Notes: a model not told the origin generated them from the sequence alone. A DNA stretch of 64,000 bases from Mesorhizobium sp. NZP2077 (GCF_013170805.1 NZ_CP051293.1:4656001-4720000); one strand, 5' to 3'. Shown: positions 1-8,425, counted from the stretch's first letter. Made by a program: numbers and translations.

Positions 1-320
1 GCGGCGCGCCGGATGGCTTGCAGGTTCTGGCCGTGGGCATGGCCAGCCAGGTGGAGGAAAGCGCCGACATCCCGATCGAGGATCAGTTCCTCACCGACGA
101 GGATGGCCGCTTCACTGCCGAAACGCTGTTCGGCGAGGCGAGCGACGCCAATCTCGAAAAAGTCAAACGCGGCAATGGCATGATCGTCAATTTCCCGCGC
201 GGCAAGGGCGAGGTGTTCCATGCCGGAAGCTGCGAATGGGTGGCCGGCCTGCTAAGACAAGACCCGATGGTCGAACGCGTCACCCAGAATGTCCTTGATC
301 GCTACCTTGGAAAATCCTGA
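1..320 (+). CDS. N,N-dimethylformamidase beta-subunit-like protein, C-terminal fragment (partial)
   Basis: The reading frame (first full codon at base 3) is open from the window edge to a TGA at 318-320, so only about the last 105 residues are present. The tail reads ...GKGEVFHAGSCEWVAGL...TQNVLDRYLG, which I recognise as the C-terminal region of the N,N-dimethylformamidase large-subunit family. That family hydrolyses small amides; the true substrate of this member is unknown. The stop lies one base before the ATG of the aminotransferase, so the two are co-transcribed. The family call rests on a short tail and is moderately sure. Confidence 0.6.
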   Translation, partial: GAPDGLQVLAVGMASQVEESADIPIEDQFLTDEDGRFTAETLFGEASDANLEKVKRGNGMIVNFPRGKGEVFHAGSCEWVAGLLRQDPMVERVTQNVLDRYLGKS

Positions 321-321
321 C

Positions 322-1701
322 ATGTCGAAAACCCAGACCGCCGCTCAAGACATCGAGACCCGGCGAGAATCGCATCTGTTCTACCTGTCGAGCCTGCGCC
401 GGCCGCTGATCGACCGCGCCGAAGGCATCTATATGTGGACGCAGGACGGCCGCCGCTTCATCGATGGATCGAGCGGGCCGATGGTCGCCAATATCGGCCA
501 TTCCAACCGCAATGTGCTCGACGCCATGAAGCGACAGATGGACCGCGCGACCTTCGCCTACCGCCTGCATTTCGAAAACGAGCCTGCGGAAGAGCTGGCG
601 CGCGAACTGGCCGGCAAGCTGCCGGAAGGCATGGACCGCATCTTCTTCGTCTCGGGCGGTTCGGAAGCGACGGAATCCTGCATCAAGCTGGCACGGCAAT
701 GGGCCGTTGCTACCGGCCAAGCCAGCCGCTGGAAGGTGATCACCCGTTTTCCCTCCTATCATGGTGGCACGCTGGGTTCGCTGTCGATCACCGGCGACGA
801 CGCGCTGGCCGAAACTTTCACGCCGATGATGCGGGTGATGCCGACGGTGCCGGCGCCGGCCGCCTGGCGCGACCGCGACAATCTTTCGATGGAGCAACGC
901 GGCGTTCGCTACGCCGACATGCTGGAGGAGAAGATCCTCGCTGAAGGGCCGGAGAGCGTCGTCGCCTTCATCATGGAGCCGATCGGAGGTGCTGCCACCG
1001 CCGCCCTGGTGGCGCCGGACAGCTATTATGCGCGCATCCGCGAGATATGTGACCGCTACGGCATCCTGCTCATTCATGACGAAGTGATGAGCGGCGCCGG
1101 CCGCACCGGCAAATTCCTTGGCGGCGATCACTGGAACTGCAAGCCCGACATCGTCGCGCTGTCGAAAGGGCTGGGCTCGGGCTATGCGCCGCTTGGCGCA
1201 CTCGCCGCCCCAATGCGGCTGGTGCAGCCGCTGCTCGCTTCCGGCGGCTTCCAGCATGGCCACACCTATGCCGGCAATCCGCTTGCCTGCGCCGCCGGCC
1301 TTGCCGTGCTCGGCGAAATGGACCGGCTCGACCTGATCGCCAATGCCGCCGCCATGGGCGATGTGCTGATGGACGGACTGAAGGGGTTGGCGAAGCGCTT
1401 TCCCTTCATCGCCGACGTGCGCGGCAAGGGCCTGCTCACCGGTGCCGAGATGGTTGCCGATCCCGAGACGCTGCGGCCGATCGACCAGAGCAAGAAAGCC
1501 ACGCAGCGGCTGCTCGACCTTGCCTATGAGCGCGGGCTGATCATCTATGGCCGCAGGGTCAAGGGTGGCGTCGACGGCGACAATTTCATGGTCGCGCCGC
1601 CGATGATCGTCACCAGCGAACAGGTCGGCGAGATCATCTCCATCATCGGCGACTCGCTGGAGGTTCTGGCCGATGAACTCGACCTGCCGGTCGAAGGCTG
1701 A
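322..1701 (+). CDS. Class III PLP-dependent aminotransferase
   Basis: 459 residues, the usual length for fold-type I class III (omega) aminotransferases. The Asp motif LLIHDEVMSGAGRTGKF precedes the PLP lysine at residue 282 in ALSKGLGSGYAPLGA; FVSGGSEATESCIKLAR and QHGHTYAGNPLACAA are also typical. The ATG at 322 sits one base after the previous stop and avoids the 11-residue overlap that an upstream start would create. Being between a dimethylformamidase-like and a BKACE gene, it probably removes an amino group from the product of the upstream amidase. The amino donor and acceptor cannot be read from sequence. Confidence 0.92.
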   Translation: MSKTQTAAQDIETRRESHLFYLSSLRRPLIDRAEGIYMWTQDGRRFIDGSSGPMVANIGHSNRNVLDAMKRQMDRATFAYRLHFENEPAEELARELAGKLPEGMDRIFFVSGGSEATESCIKLARQWAVATGQASRWKVITRFPSYHGGTLGSLSITGDDALAETFTPMMRVMPTVPAPAAWRDRDNLSMEQRGVRYADMLEEKILAEGPESVVAFIMEPIGGAATAALVAPDSYYARIREICDRYGILLIHDEVMSGAGRTGKFLGGDHWNCKPDIVALSKGLGSGYAPLGALAAPMRLVQPLLASGGFQHGHTYAGNPLACAAGLAVLGEMDRLDLIANAAAMGDVLMDGLKGLAKRFPFIADVRGKGLLTGAEMVADPETLRPIDQSKKATQRLLDLAYERGLIIYGRRVKGGVDGDNFMVAPPMIVTSEQVGEIISIIGDSLEVLADELDLPVEG

Positions 1702-1713
1702 GGGGCAAAAAAA

Positions 1714-2643
1714 GTGGCGCCGAGAAAAGTCATCATCACCTGTGCCGTCACCGGCTCGGTGCACACGCCGTCAATGTCGCCCTATCTGCCGGTGACGCCG
1801 GACCAGATCGCCACTGAGGCGATCGCCGCCGCCGAAGCCGGCGCATCGATCCTGCATCTGCACGCACGGGACCCCAAAGACGGCCGGCCGACCGCCGATC
1901 CGGAGGTGTACATGCAGTTCCTGCCGCGCATCAAGCAGGCGACCGATGCGGTGATTAACATCACCACCGGCGGTTCGTCGCTGATGACACTGGACCAGCG
2001 GCTGGCGGCGCCCTTGCGGGCCGAGCCCGAAATGTGCTCGCTCAACATGGGCTCGATGAATTTCGCGCTGTTCCCGATGCTCGATAAGCCCCGCGAATGG
2101 CAACACGAGTGGGAGCCGAAGCTGCTCGAAGCCACCCGCGACACCATCTTCAAGAACACCTTTGCCGACATGGAGGGCGTGCTGGAAAGGCTAGGCAAGG
2201 GCTGCGGTACGCGCTTCGAATTCGAATGCTACGATGTCGGCCATCTCTATTCGCTGGCGCATTTCCGCGACCGGGGGCTGGTATCGGGGCCGCTGTTCAT
2301 CCAGTTCGTGCTCGGCATCCTGGGCGGCATCGGCGCCGATCCGGACAATCTCATCCATATGAAGCGCATCGCCGACAAGCTGTTTGGCGACAGCTACCAG
2401 TTCTCGGTGCTGGCCGCCGGCCGCCAGCAGATGCCGCTGATCTCGATTGCCGCGGCGATGGGCGGCAATGTCCGTGTCGGCCTGGAAGACAGCCTCTATG
2501 ACGGCCGCCAACTGGCGAAATCCAATGCCGACCAGGTGCGCCGCATCCGTGGCATTCTCGATGGCCTGTCGCTGGAGGTTGCCACGCCCGCCGAGGCGCG
2601 TGAGATGCTGGCGCTGAAAGGCGGCGATCGGGTGGCGTTTTGA
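1714..2643 (+). CDS. BKACE family beta-keto acid cleavage enzyme (3-keto-5-aminohexanoate cleavage protein, DUF849)
   Basis: 309 residues with a GTG start 12 bases after the aminotransferase stop. The TIM-barrel family condenses a beta-keto acid with acetyl-CoA and splits it to acetoacetate plus a CoA ester. The zinc-binding pair is visible as His48 and His50 in LHLHARDP; GGSS and FECYDVGHL follow as in the family. The characterised member acts in lysine fermentation, but the family has diverse substrates. Here the neighbouring aminotransferase suggests that a beta-keto acid is made in situ. Confidence 0.9.
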   Translation: MAPRKVIITCAVTGSVHTPSMSPYLPVTPDQIATEAIAAAEAGASILHLHARDPKDGRPTADPEVYMQFLPRIKQATDAVINITTGGSSLMTLDQRLAAPLRAEPEMCSLNMGSMNFALFPMLDKPREWQHEWEPKLLEATRDTIFKNTFADMEGVLERLGKGCGTRFEFECYDVGHLYSLAHFRDRGLVSGPLFIQFVLGILGGIGADPDNLIHMKRIADKLFGDSYQFSVLAAGRQQMPLISIAAAMGGNVRVGLEDSLYDGRQLAKSNADQVRRIRGILDGLSLEVATPAEAREMLALKGGDRVAF

Positions 2644-2652
2644 GGCAAGACT

Positions 2653-3171
2653 GTGACCGATCCAGCACCCAGTGACGTCCTTCTCCGCCCCGGCGGGATC
2701 GAAGACGTCGAAACTATCCACGCGGCGATCCTGAAACTCGGCACCCATATCGGTGCGCCCGAGGAAATCATCTCGACGGCAGATGATCTCAGAACCTATG
2801 GCTTTGGCGAAAAGCCGGCGTTCTCCACCCTGATCGCCGAGGTGGCCGGCGAATTCGCCGGCCTTTGCCTGCATTTCCCGATCTTCTCGACCTGGATGGG
2901 GCGGCCCGGGGTCTATGTGCAGGACCTCTATGTCGAGGACCGGTTCCGTGGCCGCAAGATCGGTGAGCGGCTGCTGCGGCGCGTCGCTGCGGAATGCAGC
3001 AAGGAAGGTGGCGTCTATCTCAGGCTGTCGGTTGACACCGACAATGAGGGCGCCAAGGCCTTTTACGAGAGGCTTGGGATCGCTTGGTCGAGTTACGAGC
3101 AGACGCAGAAGATCATCGGCGAGGCTTTCTTTGCCTTCGCCGATGGGCTGGGGAATGGGGAGCAGGAATGA
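2653..3171 (+). CDS. GNAT family N-acetyltransferase
   Basis: 172 residues, GTG start 9 bases after the BKACE stop. The acetyl-CoA-binding stretch is VYVQDLYVEDRFRGRKIGERLLRR, with the R-x-x-G-x-G/A pattern, followed by RLSVDTDNEGAKAFYERLGI. It resembles diamine/polyamine-type acetyltransferases in general layout. It overlaps the deacetylase gene downstream by ATGA. An acetyltransferase next to an acetylpolyamine deacetylase-like protein suggests that both act on related amines, but this is inference from context. Confidence 0.85.
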   Translation: MTDPAPSDVLLRPGGIEDVETIHAAILKLGTHIGAPEEIISTADDLRTYGFGEKPAFSTLIAEVAGEFAGLCLHFPIFSTWMGRPGVYVQDLYVEDRFRGRKIGERLLRRVAAECSKEGGVYLRLSVDTDNEGAKAFYERLGIAWSSYEQTQKIIGEAFFAFADGLGNGEQE

Positions 3172-4196
3172 AAGCCTTTTATGCGCAGGAGCAGAAGCGC
3201 CATGACCCCAAGGCCTTTCTTTCCAGTGGTGCACCGCAGCCGAATCCGGAAGAACCCGAGCGCGTCGAAAGATTGTTAGCCGGCGCATCATCTGCGGGCT
3301 GCACGATCGAGCGGCCACGCAATCACGGCCTCGGTCCGGTTTCGGCGGTGCATACGCCCGAATATCTCGACTTCCTCGAACATATTTTCGAACGCTGGCA
3401 GCGGATCGATGGCGCGTCTGCCGAGGTCATCCCCAACATCCATCCGATCGCGCGCCACGGCTCCTATCCGGCCTCGGCGGTTGGTCAGGCTGGTTACCAT
3501 ATGGCCGACACCGCCTGCCCGATCTCGGGCGAAACCTGGCAGAGCGCCCTGTGGAGCGCGTGGAGCGCGGTCGAAGCAGCCGAAACGGTGATGACTGGCG
3601 CGCCGGCCGCCTATGCGCTGTGCCGCCCGCCGGGCCACCACGCCTTTGCCGATGTCGCCGGCGGCTTCTGCTTCATCAACAACTCGGCGGTTGCAGCGCA
3701 GGTGCTGCGCAAGCAGGCGGCGCGGGTGGCGATCCTCGATGTCGACCTGCACCACGGCAATGGCACGCAAGGCATTTTCTATGCGCGGCCCGATGTGCTC
3801 ACCGTCTCGCTGCATGCCGATCCGGTGCGCTTTTACCCATTTTTCTGGGGTCACGCCGACGAGCGTGGCGAGGGCCCGGGCCTTGGTTACAACTTCAACC
3901 TGCCGCTGGCACGCAAATCTGCCGACTCGGCGTTTCTGGAAGCACTCGAGGGGGCGTTCCAGCGTATCCGGTCCTTCTCGCCGGACGCGCTGGTCGTCGC
4001 GCTCGGCCTCGACGCCTTCGAGGGCGATCCATTCGGCGGACTTTCCGTGACCACGCCAGGCTTCTCGCGTATCGGCGAGGCGATTGCCCGGCTTGGCCTG
4101 CCGACGGTTATCGTCCAGGAAGGCGGCTATCTCTGTGACGAACTCGGCGACAACCTCACCGCCTTCCTCACCGGATTCGGCGGCAAGGCGCGGTAA
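3168..4196 (+). CDS. Histone-deacetylase-family / acetylpolyamine amidohydrolase-like protein
   Basis: 342 residues. It has the zinc amidohydrolase motifs of the arginase/deacetylase fold: RPPGHH (153-158), DVDLHHGNGT with metal ligands Asp193 and His195, Asp282 in ALGLDAFEGDP, and the catalytic Tyr321 in QEGGY. Spacing follows bacterial acetylpolyamine amidohydrolases closely, so a small acetylated amine is a likelier substrate than a protein. Translation starts at the ATG of an ATGA overlap with the GNAT gene. It is the last gene of the operon; the next gene is on the opposite strand. Confidence 0.88.
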   Translation: MKAFYAQEQKRHDPKAFLSSGAPQPNPEEPERVERLLAGASSAGCTIERPRNHGLGPVSAVHTPEYLDFLEHIFERWQRIDGASAEVIPNIHPIARHGSYPASAVGQAGYHMADTACPISGETWQSALWSAWSAVEAAETVMTGAPAAYALCRPPGHHAFADVAGGFCFINNSAVAAQVLRKQAARVAILDVDLHHGNGTQGIFYARPDVLTVSLHADPVRFYPFFWGHADERGEGPGLGYNFNLPLARKSADSAFLEALEGAFQRIRSFSPDALVVALGLDAFEGDPFGGLSVTTPGFSRIGEAIARLGLPTVIVQEGGYLCDELGDNLTAFLTGFGGKAR

Positions 4197-4205
4197 GGAT
4201 CCCGC

Positions 4206-5471
4206 CTAGGAGCGCTGCTGCCTGAGCAGGGCAATGACCCGGTGTACGCTCTCCAGCGTCTCGTCGATCTCGGCCGCCGTGTTGTAGTGCGCGATACCGA
4301 TGCGCACGACGCCCTGTTCGGCCGGAATGCCAAGTTGGTGGACGATCTCCCAGGCGTAGTTGTGGCCGGACCACAGGAAGATGTTTTCGACGTTCATCTG
4401 CCGCACGATCGTCTCCGGAACGATGCCATCGACGGTGAACGAGACCGTCGGCACGCGATCGCCAAGCCGTTTCGGATCGGTGATGCCATGGATGGTCAGG
4501 CCTGAAATGTCGGACAGGCCGTCGATCAGCCTTTGCGCCAACGGATTTTCATAGGCGATGGCGACTTCGAATGCCTTGGCGATCTTCTGCCTTCTTGAAT
4601 CACCCTCGCCCGCCGCGCCCAGTTCGGCGAAATAGTCGACCGCCGCCGTGAGGCCGGCCATCAGCTCGATCTGCGGCGTGCCAAGCTCGAACCGCTCAGG
4701 CAGACCATTGGACGAACAGCGACATTTGTAGGGTTTCAGGCCATCGATGACATCCAGCCGTCCCCACAATACGCCCATATGCGGGCCGAAGAATTTGTAG
4801 GCCGAGCAGATCAGGAAATCGCAGCCGAGGTCTTGCACGTCGATGAGGCCATGCGGTGCGAACTGGACGGCGTCGACATAGACCAGCGCGCCGACCTTTT
4901 TTGCGATGGCAGTCAAAGCCTTCACGCGATTGATCGAACCGGTCAGGTTCGAGGCATAGTTCAACGCGACCAGCCGTGTCTTGTCGCACAGCAAACCGGC
5001 GAGCGCCGCTTCCTCGACCTGCCAGCTCTTTTCGTCGAATGACAGCCAGCGCACGACGAGACCAAGATCCTCGGCGAGTTGCAGCCAGGGCGAGACATTG
5101 CCCTCGTGGTCCATGCGGGTGAGGATGATCTCGTCGCCAGGCTTCAGCGTGCGGCCGAGCGTGCGCGACATGTGGTAGGTCAGCGTCGTCATATTGGCGC
5201 CGATGATGATTTCCTCAGGGCTCGCCGCGCCAAGGAAATCGGCCATTGCCTGATGCGCCTCATCGACGACGGACTGGGCGGCGATCGTCGTTTCGAAATA
5301 GCCGCCGAGATTGGCATTGGTTGTGAGCAGGCAGCGCGACACCGCGTCGGCGACCGCCTGCGGCACCTGCGTGCCGGCGGGATTGTCGAGATAGATGCGG
5401 CGGCGGCCCTTGTCGGTCAGGGAAAGCGCCGGAAATTTTCCGCGCACGGCCTCGATCGAAAAGTCCACCAT
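4206..5471 (-). CDS. Cysteine-desulfurase-like class V aminotransferase (VC1184 subfamily)
   Basis: 421 residues from the ATG at 5471, preceded by GGTGGAG; upstream in-frame starts add only a low-complexity leader. Fold-type I class V features are IIGANMTTLTYHMSRTL, the Asp region VYVDAVQFAPHG, and the PLP lysine at residue 226 in CSAYKFFGPHMG. It belongs to the branch resembling SufS but usually annotated as a desulfurase-like protein of unknown substrate; I do not see the SufS THCAQP cysteine loop, so a true desulfurase role is uncertain. It ends 9 bases from the convergent deacetylase gene. Confidence 0.87.
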   Translation of the reverse strand: MVDFSIEAVRGKFPALSLTDKGRRRIYLDNPAGTQVPQAVADAVSRCLLTTNANLGGYFETTIAAQSVVDEAHQAMADFLGAASPEEIIIGANMTTLTYHMSRTLGRTLKPGDEIILTRMDHEGNVSPWLQLAEDLGLVVRWLSFDEKSWQVEEAALAGLLCDKTRLVALNYASNLTGSINRVKALTAIAKKVGALVYVDAVQFAPHGLIDVQDLGCDFLICSAYKFFGPHMGVLWGRLDVIDGLKPYKCRCSSNGLPERFELGTPQIELMAGLTAAVDYFAELGAAGEGDSRRQKIAKAFEVAIAYENPLAQRLIDGLSDISGLTIHGITDPKRLGDRVPTVSFTVDGIVPETIVRQMNVENIFLWSGHNYAWEIVHQLGIPAEQGVVRIGIAHYNTAAEIDETLESVHRVIALLRQQRS

Positions 5472-5516
5472 CGTCTCCACCCCTCTGTTACTCCCTGATA
5501 ATTCCATCCCCGCCGA

Positions 5517-6584
5517 TCAGGGGCAGGGATTGCCGACCCGCTGATGGATCGCGTCCACCGCCTTCTGCATCTCTTCGGTCCAGACGACATCCACCGAGGA
5601 CAACGCCATTTCGAGCTGCGGAATGGTCGTCGCGCCGACGATGTTGGAGGTGACGAAGGGCCGGCTCGAAACATAGGCGTTGGCAAACAGGGCCGGCTCC
5701 ATGCCGAACGAGCGCGCCAGTTCGTTGTATTCGAGCTGTGCCTCCGCGGCATTCGGCGTCTCATAACGCTGACCGCGGTTGAACAGCTGCGAGCGCGAGC
5801 CCTGCGGGCGCGCGCCATGGTCGTATTTGCCGGTCAGATAACCTTGCGCCAGCGGCGAATAAGGCAGCAACGACACCTGTTCACGCTCGCAGACCTCGGC
5901 GAGGTTCACCTCGAAGGTACGGTTGACGAGATTGTAGGCGTTCTGGATCGAGGCGACGCGCGGGCCGACGCCCTTGTCGGCCTCGGCAAGGAACCGCATG
6001 ACACCCCAGGAACTCTCGTTCGACAGGCCGAAATGGCGGATCTTTCCTGCCTTCACCAGCTCATCGAAGGCGCCAAGCGTCTCGGCGATCGGCGTTTCGT
6101 TGGCCGGCGCGCCGTCGGCATCGGCTCGGCGCGCCACAGCGCCAATCCGCGCGGGGCTGGCGCCCCAGGGGATATCCCGTTCCGGCCAGTGGATCTGGTA
6201 GAGGTCGAGATAGTCGGTTCCGAGCTTGGCCAGCGATTTGTCGACGGCGTCAAAAACATCGGCGCGCACCAGTTGCGACGGCCTGTCGCCGCGAAACCAG
6301 GTGTTGGCGGTGCGGCCGACGACCTTGGAGGCAAGGATCACCTTGTCGCGGTTGCCCTTGGCTTTCATCCAGTTGCCGATGATCTTTTCCGTCCGCCCCT
6401 GTGTCTCCGCCTTGGGCGGGATCGGGTAGAGTTCTGCGGTGTCGATGAAATTGACGCCGCGCGAAAAAGCCAGGTCCATCTGCGCGTGGCCTTCGGCCTC
6501 GGTGTTCTGCTGGCCCCAGGTCATCGAACCAAGGCAGATCTGGGTGACAAGAAGATCGGTCCGACCGAGACGGCGTTTGTGCAT
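5517..6584 (-). CDS. NADP(H)-dependent aldo/keto reductase (Tas/YajO type)
   Basis: 355 residues, a TIM-barrel aldo/keto reductase. The start LGRTDLLVTQICLGSMTWG and the tetrad region FIDTAELYPIPP (Asp/Tyr) with the lysine in ILASKVVGR and the histidine in YQIHWPERD are all present. The longer form with PIPPKAETQGRTE is typical of the Tas-like subgroup. It is 45 bases upstream of the class V aminotransferase on the same strand, so the two may be co-transcribed. The substrate is unknown. Confidence 0.9.
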   Translation of the reverse strand: MHKRRLGRTDLLVTQICLGSMTWGQQNTEAEGHAQMDLAFSRGVNFIDTAELYPIPPKAETQGRTEKIIGNWMKAKGNRDKVILASKVVGRTANTWFRGDRPSQLVRADVFDAVDKSLAKLGTDYLDLYQIHWPERDIPWGASPARIGAVARRADADGAPANETPIAETLGAFDELVKAGKIRHFGLSNESSWGVMRFLAEADKGVGPRVASIQNAYNLVNRTFEVNLAEVCEREQVSLLPYSPLAQGYLTGKYDHGARPQGSRSQLFNRGQRYETPNAAEAQLEYNELARSFGMEPALFANAYVSSRPFVTSNIVGATTIPQLEMALSSVDVVWTEEMQKAVDAIHQRVGNPCP

Positions 6585-6701
6585 GGAACTCCGGAGGGAA
6601 AGCGTGCGCGGCTACGCAGGGAGGAAGCCGCATCTATAAGGAAAGCGGAGGCGCTCTCCAAGCCTCACCATGCCGACTTTTGCGTGAGCCAGCGCGTTTA
6701 G

Positions 6702-7163
6702 CTAGCGGCGCGGGCCGGCCACGGCGCGGCGCTTGGCCTCGTCGATCAGCATGTTGGCGACCTGCATGCGGATCACGGCGCGCTGGCGCAGATGCGGGGC
6801 GACCCGATCGGGATGGTTGGTGAAAGCAAAGCTGCGGCGCATGCGACTGAAGTCGGCAATCTGCTTGGACTGATTGAGGCCGAGTTCGGCTGCGATCGAG
6901 ACAGGATCGATCGGTGGAAGTTTCTCCTCGGGCCTTGGCACTTCGCCCGCCAGGGCCAGCTTGGCGTGGTCGAGCAAGGCGGCGAATTCGCTCGCTAGAT
7001 CGGTACCTGCCTCGCGATACTCGGCAGCGGATACCTTGATGCGGCCGGAATGAAGTTCGTCGGCGACCGAGAGATAGTCAAACGGAATGGACGGACGCGC
7101 GCCGGCCTCGTCGCCCTCGATGCCGTCGCCCTTGTCGGAGGCAACGAAGAGGTCGTCGAGCAA
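6702..7163 (-). CDS. J-domain-like hypothetical protein (HPD motif)
   Basis: About 153 residues. The C-terminal part, RRSFAFTNHPDRVAPHLRQRAVIRMQVANML, has the His-Pro-Asp motif (residues 117-119) and flanking helices of a DnaJ J-domain, so it may recruit an Hsp70; the N-terminal half is not recognised. The only standard in-frame start is the TTG at 7163. Upstream the frame stays open to a stop at 7218-7220 with no ATG or GTG, yet a good GGGGGAG stands six bases before an ATC at 7173-7175 (minus strand). The real start is therefore unsettled. Confidence 0.65.
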   Translation of the reverse strand: MLDDLFVASDKGDGIEGDEAGARPSIPFDYLSVADELHSGRIKVSAAEYREAGTDLASEFAALLDHAKLALAGEVPRPEEKLPPIDPVSIAAELGLNQSKQIADFSRMRRSFAFTNHPDRVAPHLRQRAVIRMQVANMLIDEAKRRAVAGPRR

Positions 7164-7323
7164 CGACGCGAAATCGCGCTTGGCGCCGGTAGCGATGTCA
7201 GCCTCCCCCTTGCCCGACTATCCAGGCTACAGAGCATAGAACCGGCTCGTTAAAAATACATGCCACCGATCTTAAGGAATTTAGCCGTTGCGAGGATTAC
7301 CGTCCGAGCATCGATGCCTCTCC

Positions 7324-7358
7324 AACAAAAAGCCGGACCGCACTTTCGTGCAGTCCGG
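7324..7358 (-). terminator. Rho-independent terminator (minus strand)
   Basis: Stem CCGGAC-x-GCAC with loop TTTC (7333-7358), followed on the minus strand by CTTTTTG (7327-7332). No T-run follows on the plus strand, so it serves minus-strand transcripts: either a small RNA here or read-through from 7776. Confidence 0.75.
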
Positions 7359-7470
7359 AAATTCGCCAGGAGTGGCGAGGAAAAACTAGCCATGTGCTAG
7401 CGTTGAAGCCTACGGTCCGTACAGCGCAGAAGTTTCACTGGGCCGCAAAAAATCTATGAAAATCATCCGG
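7324..7470 (-). ncRNA. Candidate small RNA with three hairpins and a 3' terminator
   Basis: On the minus strand three stem-loops follow each other: CTAGC-loop-GCTAG then TTTTT, CGCCA-CTCC-TGGCG with a CTCCT-rich loop that could pair with a Shine-Dalgarno sequence, and a last stem of 11 pairs (one C-A mismatch) ending in a T-run. This layout is common in rhizobial trans-acting RNAs. The 5' end given here is a guess and no convincing promoter was found. Alternatively it is only the distant terminator of the DUF1993 gene. Confidence 0.35.
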
Positions 7471-7558
7471 ACATAGCAGGCATGCAAATGCTGCACTGCA
7501 CAATTGTCACGATTCACCTATATTGGCTGGCGTGGAGGACCAACCAGGAGCCTGAATC

Positions 7559-7723
7559 ATGGGTTTCTTCACTGAAATGTTCGCCAGGCCGCGGCCGCAG
7601 GAGCATCTGAGATATCGAACTGCGCTCGCGCTGCTTCATTCGATGAGCAATTCCGACCGCGCCGATATCGGCATCAAGCCCGCCGATTTCCCGCGCATCG
7701 CCCGCGAGATGTCCATTCGCTAA
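7559..7723 (+). CDS. Small DUF1127-like protein (54 residues)
   Basis: A short frame MGFFTEMFARPRPQEHLR...LLHSMSNSDRADIGIKPADFPRIAREM ending at TAA 7721-7723. AGGAG at 7546-7550 lies eight bases before the ATG, a good ribosome binding site. The stretch S-x-x-D-R-A-D-I-G-I has the pattern of the C-terminal helix-turn-helix-like part of DUF1127/YjiS small proteins, which are arginine-rich and in alphaproteobacteria take part in RNA or phosphate regulation. Function here is unknown. Confidence 0.65.
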   Translation: MGFFTEMFARPRPQEHLRYRTALALLHSMSNSDRADIGIKPADFPRIAREMSIR

Positions 7724-7775
7724 GCAGCTGGCGAGATGTCCCGGACCGATCCGGGACATCTCAAAGTCTGATTTC

Positions 7776-8282
7776 TCAACGCGATCCCAGGAATGTCGCC
7801 TTGCCCAACGGCACGCCATTGTGGCGAAGGATGTCGTAGGCGGTGGTGAGGTGGAAGTAGAAATTGGGCATGGCCACATGCAGCAGATAGTGCATGCCGC
7901 CCAACGTAGTTTCGCGGCCACCAAGCTTCAACTCGATCACCTTGTCGTCGGAACCGTCGATATCTGCCGGTGAAAAAGTCGCCAGTAGCGCGAGCGTCTT
8001 GGCGATCCGCGCCTCAAGATCGGCAAAACTTGCCTCATTGTCCTCGTATTTCGGCACCTCTCGGCCGGCGAGCCGCGAGGGCGCGCCCTTGGCATGGTCG
8101 GTTGCGATCTGCACCTGCCTGGCCAAAGCGAACATGTCGGGTGCAAGCCGCGCCGTCAAAAACACCTGCGGGTCGATCTTGCGGTCAAGCGCATTCTGTT
8201 CGGCAGCCGCCAGCACACTGGAAAGTGCTTTCAGCCTGGCTGAAAACACGGGTACGGATGCCTCATACATCGATATGGTCAC
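7776..8282 (-). CDS. DUF1993 family protein
   Basis: 168 residues from the GTG at 8280-8282 (MTISMYEASVPVFSARL), the characteristic N-terminus of DUF1993. A GGGAG stands eight bases upstream, and upstream in-frame codons give an implausible arginine-rich leader. Helical protein of the DinB/YfiT-like four-helix bundle type; His residues in LLHVAMPNFYFHLTTAYDILRHNG could bind a metal as in that fold. Biochemical role unknown. Confidence 0.85.
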   Translation of the reverse strand: MTISMYEASVPVFSARLKALSSVLAAAEQNALDRKIDPQVFLTARLAPDMFALARQVQIATDHAKGAPSRLAGREVPKYEDNEASFADLEARIAKTLALLATFSPADIDGSDDKVIELKLGGRETTLGGMHYLLHVAMPNFYFHLTTAYDILRHNGVPLGKATFLGSR

Positions 8283-8425
8283 GTCAAATCTCCCTGTCCG
8301 GCCTGAACGCCGGCGCAGGGGGACGTAGCGCCTCCCCGCACGATTCTTCAAGCGCCGTAGGCTCCGCGTCACCACGCCGCCGCAATCGCTGTGGTAGAAT
8401 TTCCGTCATCGAGCGGAGATTCCCG

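Larger units (their letters stand above)
7238..7558. other. Intergenic region with nested hairpins
   Basis: About 320 bases without a supported coding frame. It holds a strong hairpin at 7333-7358, a smaller CGCCA/TGGCG hairpin around 7365-7378, and a CTAGC/GCTAG hairpin around 7386-7400. Read on the minus strand, the first and third are followed by T-runs. The 3' end carries the ribosome binding site of the small gene that starts at 7559. Confidence 0.7.

Noticed and set aside
280..1764. 494-codon open frame on the minus strand
   Set aside because: It is the shadow of the aminotransferase gene in high-G+C DNA; the protein is His/Arg/Gly-rich without any family pattern.
7970..8425. N-terminal extension of the DUF1176 gene
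   Set aside because: The frame is open upstream, but the ATG at 8426 starts a clean signal peptide and the extension runs antisense through the DUF1993 gene.
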